Positions 16,937 to 25,191 of a stretch of 64,000 bases of DNA are shown here, piece after piece (positions within the stretch are counted from its first letter, which is position 1; every line of letters starts with the position of its first letter). Origin of the DNA: Methanoculleus caldifontis (GTDB lineage Archaea > Halobacteriota > Methanomicrobia > Methanomicrobiales > Methanoculleaceae); NCBI RefSeq assembly GCF_032842345.1, contig NZ_WBKO01000001.1, positions 1,178,001 to 1,242,000 on the forward strand, read 5' to 3'. Position numbers and translations under genes: made by a program. The notes under the pieces were generated by a model. That model ran no database searches and was not told the origin of the DNA. It saw nothing but the letters and a program-made list of their open reading frames with translations.

Positions 16937-17701
16937 TCAGTCCTCCTTGGGCATGAAGCCGTATTTCGTCCGGAGCGTGTGGATGCGCTGGACGTACTCG
17001 ATGTATTCGGCGTCGTCACGGTAGGCAGTGCCGCCGAGCGAGTGGAAGATTGTCGTGTGGGCCTTGAGCCACTTCTCGTCGAGCGGCTTGCCGACGGCAA
17101 CCGCGCGGTCGAGGGGCTCGCCGATCTGGTTCTTGACGTAGCGGACGATGCCGTCCTCGCCGAGGACACTCCTCTGGAGCATATCGAACATCATGCCGTT
17201 CTCGGCAAGACGGAGCGAGTGACCGTGCACGGTCGCGCCACGGATGCCGACGCGGGCGGGGTCGAGGAGCTCGGTGTTGACGAGGTCCTTGGAGTACTTC
17301 TCGAGGTCGCGCTCGCGGCATTCGACGATCTGACGGCCGGAGAGCGTGCCGGGGTCGATACCGCGGAAGCGGTAGCACTCGGTGTAGGTCCGCTGGTAGG
17401 GCTGCGAGGGGGCGAAGAACATCGAGTCCGCGAACTGGATGTAGCGGACGCGGTCGCCGGCCTTGGCGCCCTCGGTCGGGGTTACCATTTTCCGGATGGG
17501 GCAGTCGGGCTCCTGCTGCTCGGCGAGCGGCGGGTGGGCCGTCGGATAGGCGGCTCCCGGCGCCCTGTGGCCGAGGATCAGCACGATGTCCTCGTCAGTC
17601 ACATCACGCATCTTTTCAAGCTTCTGGTTGGGGTCCATCTGCTTGCGCCGGTTTGCGGCGACGTTGGATGTACCCGGTCCGTATTGGGGCTTGTATGCCA
17701 T
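16937..17701 (-). CDS. mcrG: Methyl-coenzyme M reductase subunit gamma
   Basis: 254 residues from ATG 17701 (AAGGTGA about 9 bases upstream); an upstream in-frame ATG at 17719 overlaps mcrC. The N-terminus AYKPQYGPG, the [10 protein letters not shown] segment and the C-terminal [20 protein letters not shown] (in part) are characteristic of McrG. It completes the F430 pocket together with alpha and beta. mcrA follows 5 bases downstream. Confidence 0.98.
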   Translation of the reverse strand: MAYKPQYGPGTSNVAANRRKQMDPNQKLEKMRDVTDEDIVLILGHRAPGAAYPTAHPPLAEQQEPDCPIRKMVTPTEGAKAGDRVRYIQFADSMFFAPSQPYQRTYTECYRFRGIDPGTLSGRQIVECRERDLEKYSKDLVNTELLDPARVGIRGATVHGHSLRLAENGMMFDMLQRSVLGEDGIVRYVKNQIGEPLDRAVAVGKPLDEKWLKAHTTIFHSLGGTAYRDDAEYIEYVQRIHTLRTKYGFMPKED

Positions 17702-17715
17702 GTCTGAATTCACCT

Positions 17716-18339
17716 TCATGTTGGGCTTTTTAGCACTTTCATAACGGCACGAATGACTTCCGCCAATCTTTCCCTGCCTGGTGTCTGGCCCCGTGTCACG
17801 CCGCTGACGATATCCATCACCATGCCTTTCGTCTTCACCTTATCAGGCGGCGGCATAACCACAGATGTCCTGACTCCCTCTTTTGCGAGGTCCTCGAAGT
17901 CGATCGGGGCCTGTGAGACGACGATTGCCCTGATGTTCACATGCTCAAGGATGAACCTGACTTTCTGCACCACATGGGAGCGGACATTCCCGTGGTGCAG
18001 GATGGCGACCTTGTGCTGCTCGATCTGGGCGATCTCCTTCTCCGTCAGCCCGAAATAAGCTCCGAGTACGTGACCCGCGACGGGCGAATCCGCCGGGACC
18101 CCGCTCCCTGCGTTGAGGACGAGCGTCGTCACGGAGAACTCCGTCGCTTCCCTCCGGAGGCCGGAGGTGATGTCGCAGACCGGTTTCGTGACGTGTCTGC
18201 GGCCGGGTGACATCCCGATCACGATCACGTCAGGGGATCTCGCTTCGGAGATAGTCCCGCGCTGGGCAAGACCGCCTCCTTTTCCCATCCCCATGCTCTC
18301 GCGGCAGTCGACAACCTGGGTTACTCTTCCGATAGGCAT
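17716..18339 (-). CDS. mcrC: Methyl-coenzyme M reductase operon protein C
   Basis: 207 residues. McrC is an accessory protein found in mcr operons and reported as part of the ATP-dependent MCR activation machinery. Recognised from GRVTQVVDCRESMGMGKGGGLAQRG (in part), the VIGMSPGRRHVTKPVC segment and its position between mcrD and mcrG. It starts one base after the mcrD stop and its end overlaps the less likely upstream mcrG start. Confidence 0.96.
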   Translation of the reverse strand: MPIGRVTQVVDCRESMGMGKGGGLAQRGTISEARSPDVIVIGMSPGRRHVTKPVCDITSGLRREATEFSVTTLVLNAGSGVPADSPVAGHVLGAYFGLTEKEIAQIEQHKVAILHHGNVRSHVVQKVRFILEHVNIRAIVVSQAPIDFEDLAKEGVRTSVVMPPPDKVKTKGMVMDIVSGVTRGQTPGRERLAEVIRAVMKVLKSPT

Positions 18340-18340
18340 C

Positions 18341-18817
18341 TCACTTGGTTCCCTGGATGATAACGGGGCCGTCTTTCCTTCTCGGATCGACGAGCCCGAG
18401 GATCTCTCTGTCGGCGTCAGGCCCGTACTTCGCGTAATCGGACATTGTCGGCTGGGTCTTCATGTACCGCCCCTTCTGGACGATGCAGGAGAAGTCCTTG
18501 TCGGCAAAAACTTCGTCGACCGCTTCCCCTATTGCCGGGATGTACGATTCGTCCTCAAGCTCCAGGATGATCGTTCCGACCTGTACCCGGAGCTGGACGT
18601 CCTGCTCTCCTACACGGATGGTCTTACGGTCCGGGTGGGGGTTGGGTTTCCCCCGTGCCGGGCCGTAGGGAACGGTGGCGGGGATGCTCTGTCCGTTGAG
18701 GGACATCCGGAGTATCCCGCCTACCTGAATTATTCTGTTCAGGAGCCGTTCCACCGTTTCGGGCTTGAGGAATCGCGCAGAAACGATTCGAACCTGAGGG
18801 TATATGGCGTCTGTCAT
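18341..18817 (-). CDS. mcrD: Methyl-coenzyme M reductase operon protein D
   Basis: 158 residues, the usual McrD length. The protein binds MCR and is thought to assist assembly or F430 delivery. Characteristic parts are YPQVRIVSARFLKPETVE at the N-terminus, PYGPARGKPNPHPDR in the middle and SDYAKYGPD near the end. It lies 17 bases after mcrB and 1 base before mcrC. Confidence 0.96.
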   Translation of the reverse strand: MTDAIYPQVRIVSARFLKPETVERLLNRIIQVGGILRMSLNGQSIPATVPYGPARGKPNPHPDRKTIRVGEQDVQLRVQVGTIILELEDESYIPAIGEAVDEVFADKDFSCIVQKGRYMKTQPTMSDYAKYGPDADREILGLVDPRRKDGPVIIQGTK

Positions 18818-18834
18818 TAGTATCCTTGTGTTAT

Positions 18835-20139
18835 TTACACACCCTGTGCGATCTGCTGGATCGGCTTGTTGAAGACGTCAACCTGGCCGAAGGTGTCGCC
18901 GTAGACCTTGGAGGTGCTCTCGGGCGAGAACATCTGGGTTCCGGCGTCGAGTGCTGCTGCAGCGACCACGCACGGGATTGCCACGCCTGCGGCGTGTCTG
19001 GTCACGACGTGGTTGCCGTTGAAGATACCGGGGCCGCCACCGCCATAGATCGAGTGGCTGAAGAACGAGAACCCGACAGCAGTACCCATGACTCGGCCGT
19101 AGTCACAGCCGGGGAGGCCGGTCTCGTGCTCGAGCAGGTCGTTGAAGTAGAGGAGCGTCGAGGAGACCGCCTGGGCGAACCGTCCGGCACCACAGTTGAC
19201 CATGGTGGCTGCCATGGTTCCCGCAGCAGCGTAGGCGTTCCAGAGCATGGGGTCCTTCGTGTCGTAGAACTGGAAGTAACCGCCCTTCTTGCCCGGGGTG
19301 ATGACCTTGTCCTCGATAGCGCGCTCGACCAGGCTCTGGACGACGGTACCGATGGTTCCGGTTGCACCGTTCTTCTTGACGAGTTCGTAGACCAGGTTGT
19401 TCGCGTTCAGGCCCTGGTAGGCGTACGCGAGCAGCTGGGCGCGCTCGAACGGTCCGATGGCGTTACCCATCTCAAACATTCCTGCCTGCTCGAAGGTGGA
19501 TGCGAGTGCCGCTCCCTGCATCGCGTTCTTCTTCGTCATCATCACGGCATGGTTGACCGGGATGTTACGAAGCGCGTAGCCGAGACCTTCGTTGTTCTGG
19601 GGGATCGAAAGAATGGACACGACGTTGGCACCGGAGAGGTCCATCGTGTGCGGATAGGAACCCCAGACTGCCGCCTTGACCATCGCTGCGTCGAACGCTC
19701 CGATGTTGAACTGGTCGACGAGAGCGTAGGTGGTCGCGGCTGCGACCGAGGTGATAGCGGCGTCGTAGGTGGACGCGGCTTCCAGACGGGCGCTGGGCGC
19801 CTCGACGAGGATGAGCTTACCGCCGCCGAACTCGCGGATGTTGGTGTTGTCACCCTCCTCGACCTGGACCATCTCCTTGATCTTGGCGATGATCGCGTCC
19901 TTGTTGCCGACGACATCGAGGTTCATCTCGCGGCCGAGAACGTAGCCCTTCGCTACCTTTCCGGTCTTCAGGGACTCCTGGATGCCTCCCAGGTTGACTG
20001 CAATCGTCCTCTTGGTGAGGTCGATGAGCTTCCTGGTTGCCGGGTTGACCAGCGGACTGATCTTTTCCAGCGGCACACCACTCTTCAACTGCTTGCCCGC
20101 ATCATCGTACAGGTCAATAGTTTCCTTGTATTTTGCCAT
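18835..20139 (-). CDS. mcrB: Methyl-coenzyme M reductase subunit beta
   Basis: 434 residues, first gene of the mcr operon, with GGAGG 6 bases before the ATG. MCR beta signature regions are visible: LVNPATRKLIDLTKRTIAVN (in part), the active-site stretch FFSHSIYGGGGPGIFNGNH containing the Phe/Tyr residues lining the CoB channel, and VVTRHAAGVAIPC. It pairs with alpha and gamma in the hexameric enzyme. High expression is expected from its strong ribosome-binding site and long leader. Confidence 0.99.
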   Translation of the reverse strand: MAKYKETIDLYDDAGKQLKSGVPLEKISPLVNPATRKLIDLTKRTIAVNLGGIQESLKTGKVAKGYVLGREMNLDVVGNKDAIIAKIKEMVQVEEGDNTNIREFGGGKLILVEAPSARLEAASTYDAAITSVAAATTYALVDQFNIGAFDAAMVKAAVWGSYPHTMDLSGANVVSILSIPQNNEGLGYALRNIPVNHAVMMTKKNAMQGAALASTFEQAGMFEMGNAIGPFERAQLLAYAYQGLNANNLVYELVKKNGATGTIGTVVQSLVERAIEDKVITPGKKGGYFQFYDTKDPMLWNAYAAAGTMAATMVNCGAGRFAQAVSSTLLYFNDLLEHETGLPGCDYGRVMGTAVGFSFFSHSIYGGGGPGIFNGNHVVTRHAAGVAIPCVVAAAALDAGTQMFSPESTSKVYGDTFGQVDVFNKPIQQIAQGV

Positions 20140-20400
20140 AATTTTCCTCCGTTACCCTCTTTAAGTGCATACAATCCGGGAATGTGAAGTGAACGCTAAA
20201 AGTATCGCTGGCTGTGTCTGCCGGTAACTACTGCACGTCCTCGTGGGACAAAAAGATAGTAACTTTCTCTGATGATATAAGCGTTCCTATTTATGTCTAT
20301 GATCAGATATATACCGGGACCGCAATATTAAATATCCGCGAAATAAGGGTCAATTCCACCGGATAACAAATTTATCATACCCGCCTGTGGGTAATATGAA
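20140..20400 (-). promoter_or_regulatory. mcr operon promoter region and leader
   Basis: This gap between fwdC and mcrB is far more AT-rich than the neighbouring genes. On the minus strand TATA candidates are CTTATATC (about 20282-20274) and GTATATATC (about 20314-20305), giving a leader of roughly 105-140 bases before the mcrB ATG at 20139. Which TATA is used cannot be decided from sequence. No small gene is visible. Confidence 0.5.
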
Positions 20401-20483
20401 ATAACGAAAATAGTACTACTTCGTGTTACTCCCCTCTGTCCGCTGCAGCTGCCTCCGATAGGCGCAGATCTGCATGCGGGGCG

Positions 20484-20488
20484 AAAAA
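20484..20488 (-). terminator. Weak U-run after fwdC
   Basis: On the minus strand a CTCTTTTTCGCC run follows the fwdC stop by about 10 bases. It is short, so readthrough into the mcr region is possible. Confidence 0.35.
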
Positions 20489-20498
20489 GAGGGAGGGT

Positions 20499-21305
20499 TC
20501 AGGCCCTGATCTGCTGGTATAACTTACCGTAGATCATCTGGCCTTTCCGCTTGCGGTGGCGTTCGCCAAGGTCGCCCTCGTAGAGAGCGAACCGTCCCTT
20601 GGTGCCGTCCACCTCGATATCGACATCCTCGCGGTATGCAAACCCGGGCATCATGAGGTCGATGCTGCCGAAGACATAGATCTCGCCTTCGACCATCTGG
20701 CCTCCGACGCGGCTCTTCGCGTTGCCCTTGACGATGATCTTCCCGCCTTCGGCGTGGGTGGCCACGTGAACGTCGACGTCGCCGCCGATGACGATCTCGC
20801 CGCCGGTCATGAAGGTGCCGAGATCGCTCCCGGCGTTGCCGGTGACAGTGATCTTTCCGCCGGACATGCCGCGCCAGTCTCCACGGTATGCGGCACCGAG
20901 GTAGTTGCCGGCGTTGCCCTTGACGATGAGCTCGCCGCCCTTCATCCCGGTTCCGGCAAAGGCGTCAACATTCCCGTTCACGGTGATCTTGCCGCCCTGC
21001 ATCCATGCACCGACGTACATGTCGGCGTTGCCGTTGACAACGACCTCGCCGCCGGTCATCTTCATGCCGATGTACTTGACCCGGGAGAGGTCGCCGCCGA
21101 CGACGATCTTCGTCTCGGCCGCCGTCGCTCCGGCCCGGCCGGAGACATCAAAGAAGTCTCCGAGCCGGTGCTCCTCCTTGCCGATGTAGACAGGGAGTCC
21201 GGCGATCTCTTCCGCCTTCTTCCCGGCGAGTGCATCGGGGGAGATGGTGTCGGCCTCGAGGTACAGCCCGGGCTGGTCCTTTATGGTGAGTGTAACGGTT
21301 TCCAT
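20499..21305 (-). CDS. fwdC: Formylmethanofuran dehydrogenase subunit C
   Basis: 268 residues. From about residue 75 it consists of repeated GGxIxVxGNAxxxxG units forming a right-handed beta helix like the C-terminal domain of glutamate synthase, the known FwdC fold that bridges FwdA and FwdB. It is the last gene of the fwd/hdr cluster, 12 bases after fwdA. Whether the holoenzyme uses tungsten or molybdenum is not visible. Confidence 0.97.
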   Translation of the reverse strand: METVTLTIKDQPGLYLEADTISPDALAGKKAEEIAGLPVYIGKEEHRLGDFFDVSGRAGATAAETKIVVGGDLSRVKYIGMKMTGGEVVVNGNADMYVGAWMQGGKITVNGNVDAFAGTGMKGGELIVKGNAGNYLGAAYRGDWRGMSGGKITVTGNAGSDLGTFMTGGEIVIGGDVDVHVATHAEGGKIIVKGNAKSRVGGQMVEGEIYVFGSIDLMMPGFAYREDVDIEVDGTKGRFALYEGDLGERHRKRKGQMIYGKLYQQIRA

Positions 21306-21317
21306 CCTTTCTGCACC

Positions 21318-23024
21318 TCACTGTGTGGCATCGACCTCGATGACGTACGGGTTGGGGAGGTAGTGCCCGCTAACTTCGTAGTTGTTTAAGGTGACCGTGT
21401 AGTAGCGGAGGAATTTCTCCTTGACGTCACGCATCACCTGCGCGTTCTCGTTGACCTTGGTGTTCACCCAGAGGGTCCGCTTGTTGCCGTTCGAGACGAT
21501 CTCGCGGTCGTTGATGATCTGGACACCGGTCTTGAAGAGGTGTCTCGCGTTCGAGAAGGCCGTCTCGATCGTGTCGGGCGCGTAGGGCTCGTTCGGGTTG
21601 AAGTCGTAGACCGCAACGTCCGCCTCGAGGCCGGGGGCAAGGCTGCCGTACATGTGCGCGAGGCCGAGGGACTTCGCGGGTCCCGCACGGGTCATCTGCG
21701 CGATCTCGTAGAGGTCGAGTTCGCGGTCGATGCCGGCGAGGTTGGTCGCGTCGATGACCTTGTCCTTGTGCTTGAAGGCGTCGAACTGCTGGTCCCGGGA
21801 CTCCTGGCTCATGAGCCACTTCATGACCCGCGGGTAGCGGATGAACGGTCCGGCGTTGGGGTGGTCGGTGGTCAGGAAGACCCGCATGGAGTCCGTCGCG
21901 AGCAGCGCGAGCTCAAGGCCGATGGCCCACTGGATGGCGCAGACCTTGATGTCCGGGCTGTAGACGTAGGGCACGACACCGGACCCGGTCTCGAGTTCGA
22001 CGTCGACGTTCGCCCACTTCAGGTGGTTCAGCTCGGTGAGGTGGTGCTCGAACGGTCCGTCGGCGGTCATGGTCGTGGTCTCGTCGAGCGTAACCTGACC
22101 CATGTCGATGGTCATGTTGTCGTGCGAGTTCACGTAGTCCATGATCTCCTTGGCCTTCGACTCCACGTTCGCCCAGGAGTCGCCGCCGTAGGAGTGGAAC
22201 TGGACGTGGGTGTGGTGCATCACCTGCTCGCGGCCGAACTTGTTGTTCGGCTTGATGCCCTCGGAGAGTTTGAACGAGTCGAGCGTCGTCGTGTAGTTGC
22301 CGGGGTTCCCGAGGTTGTTCGCGTGCATGTGCATCGAGTGCGGGAGCCCCAGGTACTCGTTCGCCTCGATGAGGCCCTTGATGATCTGGGCCGGGGTGAT
22401 GTCGAAGTAGGGGACCGGGTCGTGAACATTCTCGCAGTTCAGGCCCCAGGCCCAGGCTTCCGTGCCGCCGGGGTTGACGACCTTGACCGCGTAGCCTTTC
22501 GTCGCCCGCAGGAGCCAGGCGATGTAGGCGGCGGTGTTCTCGATCTCGTGGTTTTTGAGGTACTCGAGGACGAACCAGTTGTTCCCGAAGACCGGGTAGG
22601 CACCCTGGTCGAGGATCGGGGTGTCCCGCATCTCTTCGTGGGTGTGCCGGGCGTAGAGCGGCGGCATGGCCGCTTCCATCACCGTGGTGTAGCCCATGCG
22701 GGCGTAGTCGTAGCCGGTCTTGATCGTCGTCGGGACCGAGAACCCGCCCTGCATCCGCTCGATGCCGCGTCCGGCCTTGAACCCGAAGAGTTTGTCCTCC
22801 GGGCGGAAACTCCGGCCGACGTTCACCTTCGCACCGGCGACGTGGGCGTGGATATCGACTCCGCCGGCCATGACGGTCTTGCCGGTTGCATCGATGACCT
22901 TCGGGTTCTTGACCGCGGTGGTCTCGACGAACTTGCCGTCCTTGATGGCGACATCGGTCTTGTCGCCCTTGATCCCCTGGACCGGGTCGAAGACGAAACC
23001 GTTCTTGATGAGATACTCTGCCAT
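21318..23024 (-). CDS. fwdA: Formylmethanofuran dehydrogenase subunit A (amidohydrolase)
   Basis: 568 residues, an amidohydrolase-fold subunit that condenses formate with methanofuran at a binuclear Zn site after formate passes through an internal tunnel. Metal-site motifs are visible: GGVDIHAHVAG near residue 55, HSMHMHANNLG and MHHTHVQFHSYGG in the middle, and the catalytic-Asp region TTDHPNAG. Three bases separate it from fwdB. Length is normal for the family. Confidence 0.98.
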   Translation of the reverse strand: MAEYLIKNGFVFDPVQGIKGDKTDVAIKDGKFVETTAVKNPKVIDATGKTVMAGGVDIHAHVAGAKVNVGRSFRPEDKLFGFKAGRGIERMQGGFSVPTTIKTGYDYARMGYTTVMEAAMPPLYARHTHEEMRDTPILDQGAYPVFGNNWFVLEYLKNHEIENTAAYIAWLLRATKGYAVKVVNPGGTEAWAWGLNCENVHDPVPYFDITPAQIIKGLIEANEYLGLPHSMHMHANNLGNPGNYTTTLDSFKLSEGIKPNNKFGREQVMHHTHVQFHSYGGDSWANVESKAKEIMDYVNSHDNMTIDMGQVTLDETTTMTADGPFEHHLTELNHLKWANVDVELETGSGVVPYVYSPDIKVCAIQWAIGLELALLATDSMRVFLTTDHPNAGPFIRYPRVMKWLMSQESRDQQFDAFKHKDKVIDATNLAGIDRELDLYEIAQMTRAGPAKSLGLAHMYGSLAPGLEADVAVYDFNPNEPYAPDTIETAFSNARHLFKTGVQIINDREIVSNGNKRTLWVNTKVNENAQVMRDVKEKFLRYYTVTLNNYEVSGHYLPNPYVIEVDATQ

Positions 23025-23027
23025 CGC

Positions 23028-24341
23028 TTATACCCCCTTGATCTCCTTGACGCGCGCGAGCACGCGGTCGAGGAACTCCTCGTCGGTCATCATGCCCTCA
23101 GGGGCCTCGACGACCTTTCTGGTCTCAATCGGGACGTTGTCCATCCGGTAAGCGCATCCGCCGATCTCGACGCCGACGAAGGCGACCGGGACGTGGACCT
23201 TGCAGACCTCGGTGGTCGGGGTCTCGTGCGGGTCGATCGCGACCGAGGGAAGGTCGTACATCTTCTTGACGGAGCTGAAGGGGAAGTGCGCGCCGGGGTC
23301 GCTGCCGAGGACAAAGACGGAGTCCACCTCGTCCCTGCGGAGGAGGTCGTTTGCCGTCGTCTCGCCGGGGTTGTAGCGGGCAAATCCGCGGGAGAGGTCC
23401 ACCGCGAAGGGGAACCCGAACTGCCAGCCCCAGACCTGACCGGAGCCGGTGACGTTGTAGTGCCCGCGCATCGGCATGATGGCCGCCTTCGTGTACTCGT
23501 TTAAGTCACGGGTGACCGCGATGGCGATGTCGATGTTGTGATTCTTTCCAAGCGACTGGGTCACGCCCATACCGAAGAAGATGATCACGAACCGGCCGCT
23601 CTTGAGCGTCTCGGCAGCCTCGTAGATCTGCTCTTTCGGGATTCCGGCGACGACGTCGGGGAGCTTCTCGCCCCGGAACGCGATCCGGAACGCGCTGAGA
23701 AGTTCGTAGTCGCGTCCCTGCTCGACCTGCAGGTGGACGTCCGCCACGCGGGCGGTGTCGGTGGGGCGCGGGTCGATGACGACGACCTTGCGGCCCGTGT
23801 GGCCCTTCCCTGTGAAGAAGCCGCGGGGGAAGATCGAGTAGCGGGACATGTGCCGCGGGTGAGCGTGCGCCGGGTTGCATCCCCAGAAGAGGACGCGGTC
23901 GGCACGGTTCTTGACCTCACCGAGCGTGCAGCTCGGGATACCGATATCCTGAACCGCGATGAGGGATGTGCCGTGGCAGACGGTCGCCGTGTTGTCCATG
24001 ACCGCGCCGACGAGCTCGCCGAGCTCGGAGCCGGTTGCCTGTGCCTCGCAGTTCGTGGAGCTCCAGCCGTACATCAGAGGCTTCTTCGAATCGACGAGCA
24101 TCTTCGCCGTGTACTCGATCGCCTCGTCGTAGGTGATCTCCTTCCAGGAACCGTCTTCCTGCCGCATACGGGGGCGGGTGATCCGGTCCTCTGCCTGGGA
24201 GTGGAGGAACTTCTCCGCGCCGATGGCGCAGGCGTTGTAGACCTCGAGGAGTTGCTTGCCGTCGTCGCTGACGACGACCTCAAGGTCGTCGCAGAGTGTT
24301 CCGCAGAACGGGCAGATTACGTCGGTTACAGTCTTCGTCAT
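23028..24341 (-). CDS. fwdB: Formylmethanofuran dehydrogenase subunit B (CO2-reducing, bis-pterin W/Mo subunit)
   Basis: 437 residues. The N-terminal CPFCGTLCDDLEV with a later Cys (YNACAIG) forms the [4Fe-4S] site of this DMSO-reductase-family subunit. The metal ligand is Cys in VCHGTS, not selenocysteine. It reduces CO2 to formate at the tungsto- or molybdopterin centre. The ATG overlaps the fwdD stop by 4 bases. Some methanogens carry both Fwd and Fmd isoenzymes; only one set is in the window. Confidence 0.97.
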   Translation of the reverse strand: MTKTVTDVICPFCGTLCDDLEVVVSDDGKQLLEVYNACAIGAEKFLHSQAEDRITRPRMRQEDGSWKEITYDEAIEYTAKMLVDSKKPLMYGWSSTNCEAQATGSELGELVGAVMDNTATVCHGTSLIAVQDIGIPSCTLGEVKNRADRVLFWGCNPAHAHPRHMSRYSIFPRGFFTGKGHTGRKVVVIDPRPTDTARVADVHLQVEQGRDYELLSAFRIAFRGEKLPDVVAGIPKEQIYEAAETLKSGRFVIIFFGMGVTQSLGKNHNIDIAIAVTRDLNEYTKAAIMPMRGHYNVTGSGQVWGWQFGFPFAVDLSRGFARYNPGETTANDLLRRDEVDSVFVLGSDPGAHFPFSSVKKMYDLPSVAIDPHETPTTEVCKVHVPVAFVGVEIGGCAYRMDNVPIETRKVVEAPEGMMTDEEFLDRVLARVKEIKGV

Positions 24342-24739
24342 GCTAACTCACCCCTGCATCCTTTGCGCACCAGCTCAAGCGAGCTGAAAACGGGTTCGTT
24401 CTTGGCGACGTCCACCTGAACAGGCGTACCCTTAAAGGTTGGCATCCCGGTCGAGTAGGTGTTCGGGTTGACCACCATATTTGCCCAGGGGCCCATCGGG
24501 ATGTATGCTACACCGGGATGGGGGCCCTGGGTTGCCTCGACCGCCTTGACGACGACACTACCGTAGTTGCTGGTAACACGTACGTTCGTGTTGCGGTAAG
24601 CACCCAGCTTCTTGAAGTCCGCCGGGTCCAGCTCGATGATCCCGCAAGCGGTGGTGTAGGCGGGTTTTTCCTTCCCCGCCTCCATGGACACCCCCTGCTG
24701 GATGGTGCGGCCCGTGATCAAATTTACACTGATTGCCAT
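24338..24739 (-). CDS. fwdD: Formylmethanofuran dehydrogenase subunit D (molydopterin dinucleotide-binding)
   Basis: 133 residues from ATG 24739; GGGG about 10 bases upstream fits this start better than the TTG at 24745. The domain is the C-terminal pterin-dinucleotide-binding barrel of the DMSO reductase family supplied as a separate chain (RTIQQG start, NVRVTSNYGSVVV, then GPWANMVVNPNTYSTGMP). It completes the FwdB active site. It follows mvhD by 26 bases. Confidence 0.96.
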   Translation of the reverse strand: MAISVNLITGRTIQQGVSMEAGKEKPAYTTACGIIELDPADFKKLGAYRNTNVRVTSNYGSVVVKAVEATQGPHPGVAYIPMGPWANMVVNPNTYSTGMPTFKGTPVQVDVAKNEPVFSSLELVRKGCRGELA

Positions 24740-24765
24740 TGTCAATTATCCCCTGTCTATAGTAT

Positions 24766-25191
24766 TTACCTGGCAAACTCTTTGAGCGGGCTTGGACCGA
24801 GCTCGTTGATGGTCTTGATGACGTCCGTCATGACCATGCCCCACTTTGCACCCTCTGATGCGGAGACGAAGGTCATCCTGAGACGCTTGTCGTCAAGGCC
24901 GATGTTCTTGAGGACACTCTTTAAGAGGAACATCCTCTTCGCTGCCTTGTAGTTGCCCTCAAGGTAGTGGCAGTCGCCGAAGTGGCAACCGGAGACGAGC
25001 ACGCCGTCTGCTCCATCCTGGAATGCCTTCAGGATGAAGAGGGGGTCGACCCGGCCCGTGCACATCACACGGACGGCACGGATGTCGGGCGGGTACTGAA
25101 TGCGGGCGCCGCCTGCAAGGTCTGCACCGGCATACGAGCACCAGTTGCAGATGATGGCGATGATCTTGGGTTTCCAGTTCTCGTCTGCCAT
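24766..25191 (-). CDS. mvhD: F420-non-reducing hydrogenase / Hdr-associated iron-sulfur subunit MvhD
   Basis: 141 residues of the MvhD family. Conserved cysteines lie in CNWCSYAGADL, VMCTGRVD and SGCHFGDCHY, which hold the [2Fe-2S] cluster. MvhD passes electrons from a hydrogenase (MvhAG) or formate dehydrogenase to HdrA for flavin-based electron bifurcation. It directly abuts hdrA. The matching MvhA/MvhG or FdhA/FdhB genes are not in the window. Confidence 0.93.
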   Translation of the reverse strand: MADENWKPKIIAIICNWCSYAGADLAGGARIQYPPDIRAVRVMCTGRVDPLFILKAFQDGADGVLVSGCHFGDCHYLEGNYKAAKRMFLLKSVLKNIGLDDKRLRMTFVSASEGAKWGMVMTDVIKTINELGPSPLKEFAR

